Below the pieces are notes generated by a model. The model saw only the letters and a program-made list of their open reading frames with translations. It had not been told where the DNA came from and made no database searches. The position numbers were made by a program, and so were the translations under genes. From the NCBI GenBank assembly GCA_941918925.1, contig OW799233.1, positions 174,685,235-174,749,234 on the forward strand: a stretch of DNA of 64,000 nt, in the 5' to 3' direction. The DNA comes from Phyto melanocephala. Lineage: Eukaryota > Arthropoda > Insecta > Diptera > Rhinophoridae. This document shows positions 57,357 through 64,000 of this stretch, piece after piece (position 1 is the first letter of the stretch; each line of letters opens with the position of its first letter).

Positions 57357-58790
57357 TTTAGCTACAGTACAATAAATGGTGCAGTGTTAGATGAATAAAT
57401 GCTAATATATATGACTTATATATTTTTATAAAAATTTAAAGAAAAAAGTGTGCGTGGCACATCTATTTTCCGTTATAACGAAGACTTTGACCAAAAAGCC
57501 ATGTTTGCAAAATTTCAGAATCGTACATATAGTTTTGTCAGTTTTATTACGTTTTAAATTTGAAATATACACTGTGCGGTATACATTTTCGTAAATTTTT
57601 ATCTATAACTCTTTTCCTAATTCATAGATTTAAGCGATTTTCAGGGAAAAATATTCTTTTGACTCGATAAATATATATTCGAAGTTTCATGACTACGTTT
57701 ATGCGTCTGGACACAATTCAAAAGTGAAAGTGGGCATTATAGTAGGCGTGTCAAAGTTGTTTTGGCTAATGAGTACAACTTAGGTGTTTCAATATAGTCC
57801 TTAATTATTCCAAAACCTTTATTAATATTTACAGAAATTATATGAATTTTAGGTAAAACGTTATATGGGAGGTGGGCGTAAAAGTGGGCGTGGCACCTTA
57901 ATTTTTTGGCATAGTAATGAAATTGCCTAGGGGGATAGACGTAGCAAAATTTATCATCATACCTCTAATTTTAGCGGTTTTATGAGCTTTTAAATTTCAT
58001 TAACGGTAGATAACGTGAAAAGTGGGCGTTATAGTAGGCGTGTCAAAGTTATTTTTTCGAATGAGTACAACTGAGGTGTTTCAATATAGGCCTTTATTAT
58101 TCCGAAATCTTTATTAATAGAGAAATTATATGAATTTTAGTTAAAACGTTATATGGGAGGTGGGCGTAAAAGTGGGCGTGGCACATTGATTTGCCGTTAC
58201 AAGAAAGCGTGTCACCAAAAATCAAAGTGTGCAAAATTTCAGAGTCGTACATCCAATTTTGTTGCTTTTCTGACGTTTTTGTTTCTAAATATACCGAAAA
58301 ATACACTGTGCGGTATAAATTTTCGTACATTTTGATTGATAACTCCTCTCTTAATGCATAGATTTAGACAATTTTCGGGGGAAAATATTGTCTTTAGCCA
58401 GGAAATACGTTAAGGCGTCTGGACACAATTCCATTTTATTCGATGTTCGAAGGACACGGTTTTTTCGACCTACTCTTGCTTTTCGAGCTATAACTCTCTT
58501 CCTAATATTCCGATTTAGCCCATTTTCAATACCAAACAAACCTTATCTATAAGAAAGATTCTGGCGAAATTTGAGCCCCCTAGCTTTTTCGGTGCGACCT
58601 CTATCGTGCTTTCAACAGACGGACAGACGGACGGACATAGCTAGATCGTCATAAAATCAAACCACGATTTAGAATATATATACTTTATGGGGTCTAAAAT
58701 GGATATTTCGATGTGTTACAAACGGAATGACAAAATGAATACACCCCCACAATTTTTTTGGTGGCGGGTATAAAAATGGATCTTTTAAAA

Positions 58791-59196
58791 GAAAACTACG
58801 AAAATCGCATGTTTTCATAGCCACCAAAATTGTGAGATTTTACAACCTAAGACTATGGAAAGTGTACAGCAATAATCTCACAAGAGTTTAAGAGCTTTAA
58901 ATCAACATTATCGAGCACATATCAACTATGGACAGCAGTTTATTGGAAAATGTGGTTGATAAAAGAGTCTGTCGAGCCAGTAGCTGAGGTCATTTGATTG
59001 ACATAACTTTTCACTTTTAACCGGAATCTATTTTTAATAAACTAAAAAGCAAATATTTTTAATAACTATTAAATAGTTTTGTTTTTAAATTCAATATTTC
59101 TCTATCCGCCGGAAAGCATCTTCAGTAATAAGAGTAACAACAATTAAAAATAAACAAACAAATTCTGTATTCACATTTTCTTAGAAAAAAAACTCT
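58791..59196. other. Spacer without recognised gene
   Basis: Less AT-rich than its neighbours around 58860-58990, but no domain or splice pattern is recognised. Confidence 0.25.
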
Positions 59197-60026
59197 TTTT
59201 ATACCCTTCACACAGTGAAAAAGGGTATATATAGGTTTGTCATCCCGTGTGAAATTTCTACAATTTTCATTTCCGACCCCATAAAGTATATATTTTCTGA
59301 AAGCTTATGAATAGGGGAGTCGATTAAGCTCTGTCAGTCTGTCCATGTGTATGTTGAAATCAACTTTTTGAAGCCCCCCGTTATCGCATGAACCCGGGTG
59401 AGGTATTAAAATATCAGAAATATTCGGGAGTAGATCGGTATTGAAAATCAGAAACAGCGGTACATAAACAACTGAGATATGAGCAAAAACCCACGACCAC
59501 CTCGATTTTTTTTCACAAAAACAACATTACAACAACAACATACATACATACATACATACAAACGTGTATACTGGTTAGAGAAAACGTAGCATCGAATCCC
59601 AGCTGAGCCAAAAAAAAATTTTTTTTAATATTTTTAAAATTTTTTTTTTATTTTTTTTTATTTAGTTTTTTATTTTTTATTTAATTTATTATTTATATTT
59701 ATATTTATACTATTATTTATTTTTAATTTTTTTTTATTTTTTTTTTTTTGTTTTATATGTATTATATATATAATAAATTTTTTTTTTAATTTTATTTAAA
59801 TTTTTTTTTTAAACTTTTTTTATTTATTTTTTTTTTTGTTTTTTTTTAACATACATACGTGAATTTATAATTTTACAATGGGGTGTTTTAATATATGTAT
59901 GGTTTTATATGTATGTACGTATTTCATATGGGATGAATGGTGACACAAACTACAGTTATTGCATGACTACACGTTGTGAAGGGTATATAAGATTCGGCAC
60001 GGCCGAATATAGCGCTCTTACTTGTT
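59197..60026 (+). repeat. Dispersed repeat family A, most complete uninterrupted copy
   Basis: About 830 bp from TTTTTATACCCTTCACACAG to GCGCTCTTACTTGTT. Order: inverted TATACCCTTCAC end, GACCCCATAAAGTATATA segment, GTATGTTGAAATCAAC, ACCCACGACCACCTCG, (CATA)n, T-rich core, CATATGGGATGAATGG, GTGAAGGGTATATAAGATTC and palindrome. A useful reference for the family. Confidence 0.75.
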
Positions 60027-60533
60027 TTTGTTAAAATGATTCTTGTCTTTGGACATCTCTTTATAACATTCAAGTTTTAAAAACAATATTAAAAGTATTG
60101 TTTACTTTTGGGGTTTTTTTTTAATTGCACCACTAAAGTAATAAGAGAGTTTTAAAGGCACTGTCAATTTATATAAGCGAGTTTTTATTAATGTTTTGGC
60201 TTAAAAGAACAAGAAATCGTGTAGTACACGAAATGTAAAAAGCCACATGCACATGTTGGTCTGACGTCACTAAAATGTTCAGCACTTTGATTAATTGGCT
60301 GCATGCGGTAAGATTTTGATATTACACAAAATGTATTTTAGTCCAAAAATGCAAATAAAATACTTACATGTGGCCAAAGCGGATACATTTATGCTTTATG
60401 ATGCCAAGGAATATGCATCGCGGCAACCAACACAATGTATTTTGTTTTTGTATAAAGCGTGTCATAAACAAATTTAGCTGCAAACACGTAAACTTCATAA
60501 ACGTGGCTCAATCAGTTTTTGAAAAGTTATTTG
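60027..60533. other. Spacer without recognised gene
   Basis: Plus-strand frames at 60295-60580 contain several cysteines but no recognised motif; I see no supportable gene. Confidence 0.25.
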
Positions 60534-60730
60534 GCATTCTGCCTGTGGCAATGTATCACAAGTCATTGAAGCGTCTGTAAAAAAAATTACTTTGAACTTG
60601 AAGATCTGATTGCTGTTCGGGTTCAACCCAAAGAGAAAACGTTTGCGACATCGTATTATAAGCCATTGCAGCGTCTGTAGATAGATCGCTTTGTGCTTGC
60701 AGTTTTGGTTGATGGTCAGGTTCGTGCCAA
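60534..60730. repeat. Imperfect tandem duplication (~110 bp) in the THAP pseudogene
   Basis: AAGTCATTGAAGCGTCTGTA..GATCTGATTGCTGTTCGGGTTC recurs as AAGCCATTGCAGCGTCTGTA..GGTTGATGGTCAGGTTC. In the protein this repeats EPDHQPKLQAQSDLSTDA as EPEQQSDLQVQSNFFYRR. Confidence 0.6.
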
Positions 60731-60947
60731 AAACAATTTGTTTGTGGAATAGGTGGAACTATTGGAACAGCATTTGGCAATAAAATTGCTTTATGTCTCA
60801 TTTCTATAATCTGCATTGGTGAAAAATGAGCCTTACAGGAAAATGCATCTCGCTCCACTTTTTCCTTCTAACAACATACTTTGGAATTTAAAAAACACTT
60901 CCTGTTTCACTTGCCCTAACTTTTTTGCATATAAAACATTTTGCCAT
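60556..60947 (-). pseudogene. THAP-type zinc-finger gene, broken
   Basis: Starts MAKCFICKKVRASETGSVF (C2 of the C2CH finger), a TAA stop where the frame otherwise continues IPKYVVRRKKW (THAP basic Trp segment), then, after a frame-changing loss of perhaps 30-60 nt, FSCKAHFSPMQI (Cys-x-x-His) and LLPNAVPIVPP, the AVP motif that closes THAP domains. The tail to 60556 holds a duplicated Gln/Pro-rich unit. THAP domains occur in P-element-type transposases and host regulators; which this was cannot be told. Lies 460 bp downstream of TIMP-like gene 4. Confidence 0.6.
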
Positions 60948-61406
60948 GTCTAAATAAAAGGTTTCAGTTTTAGTTTTAGCACAAATTTTACTTTTTATAA
61001 AATATTTTCGATATAGCACTTTAAACATAAATTAATATTTTTTTTTTAATTAACGGAAAGCAAAAAACACGGTAAACAAAATTGACATCTGAAATTCAAA
61101 ACACATGAACAAAAATATAGTCAGCTGTTTATATAACTCTAATTTGTTGAAGTTTACGCTTTCACTATAAGTAAAAAGAGTAATAAAAGTTCAAAATGGT
61201 TTAATTTTTTAAATTTGTTACACTCTGAGGCGCTTGTACAAAGATGTTTTTCTTCAAATTAAACAATAAACAGTTGTTTTCCTTTAGCTAACTAAACAAT
61301 TGATGATTTATTGATATTGAAATTTTAAATTCTTTATATGTAATACAATTCAAAACTAAGTAAAGTAATAAAAATGTGCACATCTATAGATCAAAAAGAA
61401 ACCTTT
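60948..61406. other. Downstream flank of TIMP-like gene 4
   Basis: AT-rich; no gene or repeat end recognised. Confidence 0.3.
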
Positions 61407-62108
61407 CTATAAAGTAGAAATACAGCGGTTATATAGAGGTGATTTTCTCCAACGACATTGTTGGAAATCTTTTTCTTCTGTTGTGTAATTAAATACGGGC
61501 TCGCAGACACTAAATTCGTTTGCACATTTATCAAATGCTGGCCACTTGCAACCAAAACGCGTTTCAGCATTTTCGTTACAGCTCTCGTTAAAACAGTTTG
61601 CAACCTAAATAACGCAAAAAAAGTTAAATAACAATTAAAAGAAAGTTTATTATAAATCTAATAATTTAATTTCAAATACATATATTTTAGGAAACAATCA
61701 AAAATTTTTACTTACTTCACAATTGCATGCGAGTTCGAACATACCCGAAAAGCCTTCCCTCTCTATGATGCTCATTTTCTCGTACTCTTTGAAATAACTG
61801 AACATACTTGATATAGATCCCTGGCCAGCAATTACATACAGCTTGCCAACTTTCAAATAGTTTTCATCGACTGGTCCAAATAAGCTACCGGTTTCCAATG
61901 ATTTACGCCATTCATATGTTATCTATTCGAGTGAAATAAATAGGTATACACGTAAGTATTGAATATTGTAAAATAATTTTTTTCATCAAGTGTTAATTAT
62001 TTATTTAAATTTGTAAATTTACCTTGTAGACTCGTTTGATTTCCACTTTATACTCGAATAGATTTCCCAGCAAGTTTGTAGAATTGTCAAGGACAAGTAC
62101 AACAACAA
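61407..62108 (-). CDS. Timp: TIMP gene 4, two-domain type, partial (exon 1 not found)
   Basis: TIMP-family metalloproteinase inhibitor; three exons identified: 62023-62108 (86 nt; VVVLVLDNSTNLLGNLFEYK then VEIKRVYK), 61716-61922 (ITYEWRKSLETGSLF, KVGKLYVIAGQG, FSYFKEYEKMSIIEREGFSG, ACNCE; donor GAA/GTAAGT) and 61407-61604 (VANCFNESCNENAETRFGCK, WPAFDKCANEFSVCE, CRWRKSPLYNRCISTL stop). The last exon is the Cys-rich C-terminal domain, which in other TIMPs binds protease haemopexin or matrix partners; seven cysteines are present in it. Phases are compatible throughout. In exon 3 the two cysteines that pair with Cys1 and Cys3 are missing (NYLKVG and SSMFSY instead). Exon 1 should lie at higher coordinates and was not found up to 64000; first introns in the sister genes are 1.8-7.4 kb. 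This is the copy closest in layout to Drosophila Timp. Confidence 0.8.
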
Positions 62109-62399
62109 CTGTAAATATTAACAACAACAAAAATAGACAAAAAAAATATTAATATTTTAGAAACCCTTGTAGTAAATATTGGTCTAGTAATGCATGCTTT
62201 AATAAAGTTTTCTCTTAAACTTAATAAAAGCTTTAATAAAAATCTTACTACTAAAAATAATTATTCGTTAAATTTGTGATCACTTCAAATGTGGTGCCAA
62301 GGACACATATAACTTAGTCATTCTGCTTGTAATTTCTGCAAAATTTTTAAACTTGGTGTAATTTTGTTGTGCAAGTGTCAACTGTAACATATATTTTTT

Positions 62400-62720
62400 T
62401 TGATTATTGAAAATGGAGCGCTTTACGAAAGAAGAAGGCGTTATAATTGTGAAAAGTTCTTACAAACATTTATACAGGTCAACTGAGATCACTTGCAACT
62501 TTCAAAGAAAGTACACCTTATGTGTCTACCATTCGAAGAGTGGTCAAAACATTTTCAGAAATTGGAGTGATTATGGGCAACGAGAGTGTCGCCGAAAAAA
62601 CGAAAACATCGATTCGGCATCGTTCTTAACAACTTAAAATTTTACGAAGCACCATCAATTCGTTCAATGGATAATAGAGCAAAGTAAAGCCAATAAAAAT
62701 TTTTCGAAAAAAAAGTCATC
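62400..62720 (+). pseudogene. mariner transposase N-terminal remnant
   Basis: MERFTKEEGVIIVKSSYKH at 62413 followed in other frames by VSTIRRVVKTFSEIGVIM and KTSIRHRS, the DNA-binding half of a mariner transposase. No catalytic part, no termini seen. Confidence 0.6.
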
Positions 62721-63700
62721 TCTATGGCTTCCCACCAACAAACTTTAATACCAATTAGATCTTCTTGAGTCGCTTATTTAGTGTTTTTCTGCTTTTAATA
62801 GCGCTTCTAAAAGACATTATTTTTAAAAGCGACATCCCACTTCGTAGGTCTGTTGTTTTCAATTAATAACCGTTAATTTTTATCCCTACAAAAAATAGCT
62901 TAATCATGTTTTCTCCATTTTCTTCACTGCTAAGATAATATGCAGTACAGAAGACATACTTTGTTGTGGTGACGTATGCAAACAATTAAAGCATTTGCAT
63001 CGATGCAATACGGTAAGCTAATGAAATCTGCCTTGCTTACGAAATTCGAGTATACAAACTTGTCGAACTTGAAGTTTAGCAAATGCTTATGATATCCATG
63101 CACCTGTAACGAGTGGATTTTCCTGAGCTCAAATCCAAGATCTATACAGTCATCGGTGAGATAATACCACATTTCTGTGAAGAGGTCATGGAAAATGATA
63201 AATTTCATCATGTAGATGTAAAGCTTACATAACATTAACAATATAATATCATTAAATGAATGTATTTTCTATTATAATTATCATTATATAGATGAAGATG
63301 TTAATTAAATGTATGATACTTTACGTTGTAGATACGTAAAATATTTTGTAAAATAATTTCATCATATTAATGACACATTTTCGTGATTTTGATGAAGCCT
63401 GTCGTAGGAGAGATTTTAATGACAAAATCATTACAAAGACGTAACAATTGTCGAAAGAATGAAGCTTTTTCTCTTAGTGTATTTATAGTTTTTGTATTAG
63501 TCTGCCATCTGGGCAGTAATGGCTATTTGACGGATATTTTGTACTTAGTCGGAATATGCCTACTTAGCTATACAATAAAAAGTCACAGCTCTCAAAAAAC
63601 ACGTGTTTTAAATTTAAAATGAAAACGTGAATCACCTTTTATTTGCCTCTAACGACGTCGTTGTAAATAAAGTTTTATTATTTTAAAAGATCGACATATA
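62721..63700. other. Region expected to hold or precede exon 1 of TIMP gene 4
   Basis: No clear exon. The minus-strand frame at 62930-63241 (103 residues, KIHSLQVHGYHKHLLNFKFD, NFVSKADFISLPYC) is the longest here but has no signal peptide and no GT after KADF, so I do not call it a gene. Confidence 0.3.
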
Positions 63701-63702
63701 AC

Positions 63703-63770
63703 AAGTCAGAATACATTATTCGGCCGTGCCGAATCTGATAATATCCTTAACCGTACCCACATTGGCTGTC
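63703..63770 (-). repeat. Family A/C right-end fragment
   Basis: ACAAGTCAGAATACATTATTC with palindrome ATTCGGC-CGT-GCCGAAT. Truncated; what follows to 64000 is not recognised. Confidence 0.5.
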
Positions 63771-64000
63771 TCAGTTGTAAAAAAACAAAAACAAAACGAT
63801 TTCCGTTTACACATTTAAGGAAAACACCAAAGCAGTTGTACCTTGGAGCTTATATCCCAGATGGTTTCAAGCCGATTCTTTATTTTTTCTTCGAAATATT
63901 TTTTGAGATCATGTCTTAGAATTTGGTGTCTTAAAAATAATATATATATTTTCAAATAATTTTTGTCCACAACTTTGCCGATTAGTGACCAATATGTCCA

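Larger units (their letters stand above)
55332..58790. repeat. Family C composite with mariner and Helitron insertions
   Basis: Left side CAAGTAAGAGCACTATATTC, palindrome ATTCGGC-TGT-GCCGAAT, TATACCCACCACCAATTTTG; right side, inverted, TATACCCGCCACCAAAAAAATTG. Between them are segments with GGAGGTGGGCGTAAAAGTGG repeated at 57860 and 58155 and the ACGGACATAGCTAGATCGTC part near 58630. Interrupted by 55473-56063 and 56604-57356. Non-coding. Confidence 0.6.

Noticed and set aside
60295..60580. Cys-containing plus-strand frames, considered as a C-terminal TIMP exon
   Set aside because: Wrong strand for the array, no CRW or CKW motif and no splice sites.
62930..63241. Possible degenerate TIMP exon 1 for gene 4 (FKFDKFVYSNFVSKADF aligned with CNC..CKADY)
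   Set aside because: Spacing matches (17 residues, Phe/Phe/Ser at the three cysteine positions), but there is no signal peptide before it and no GT after the GAT-TTC codons, so chance similarity cannot be excluded.

Overview
The window is a stretch of AT-rich insect chromosome, most likely from a calyptrate fly (the blowfly and house-fly group). The evidence is spliced genes with GT-AG introns, a protein family whose closest recognisable relative is the Drosophila metalloproteinase inhibitor Timp, and a transposon set typical of flies. All exon models were made by eye; there is no transcript or alignment support.

The only recognisable host genes are four TIMP (tissue inhibitor of metalloproteinases) genes, all on the minus strand and spread over 61 kb: 986-10141, 27639-30803, 41729-44138 and 61407-62108 (5' end not found). 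They share one exon plan: exon 1 carries a signal peptide plus the Cys-x-Cys start of the inhibitory domain and ends after the first base of a codon; exon 2 is 86 nt (110 nt in one gene); exon 3 starts in phase 0. The first three genes stop right after the last cysteine of the N-terminal domain, so they encode single-domain inhibitors of about 123-132 mature residues with all six expected cysteines. The fourth keeps the C-terminal-domain exon but has lost two N-domain cysteines. This looks like a diversified, transposon-bloated tandem array.

Almost everything else is mobile DNA. 0-10 kb: the introns of TIMP gene 1, holding a piggyBac fragment inside a dispersed repeat, Harbinger-type miniature elements (MITEs), a mariner, a Penelope-like fragment and two Helitron-like copies. 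10.9-16.3 kb: a decayed PIF/Harbinger element (transposase plus convergent MADF gene) interrupted by a Tc1 element that itself holds two nested MITEs. 16.3-21.3 kb: a LINE of the LOA/R1/I group inside a MITE. 21.7-27.4 kb: LINE debris. 27.6-30.8 kb: TIMP gene 2. 32.7-35.1 kb: a DNA transposon with a transposase family I cannot name. 36.1-39.4 kb: a LINE with an uninterrupted 937-residue ORF. 40.2-46 kb: TIMP gene 3 and mariner deletion derivatives. 47-60 kb: Helitron-like copies, a very long inverted repeat and dispersed repeats. 60.5-62.1 kb: a broken THAP-domain gene and TIMP gene 4. The last 1.9 kb holds a mariner remnant and no clear gene.
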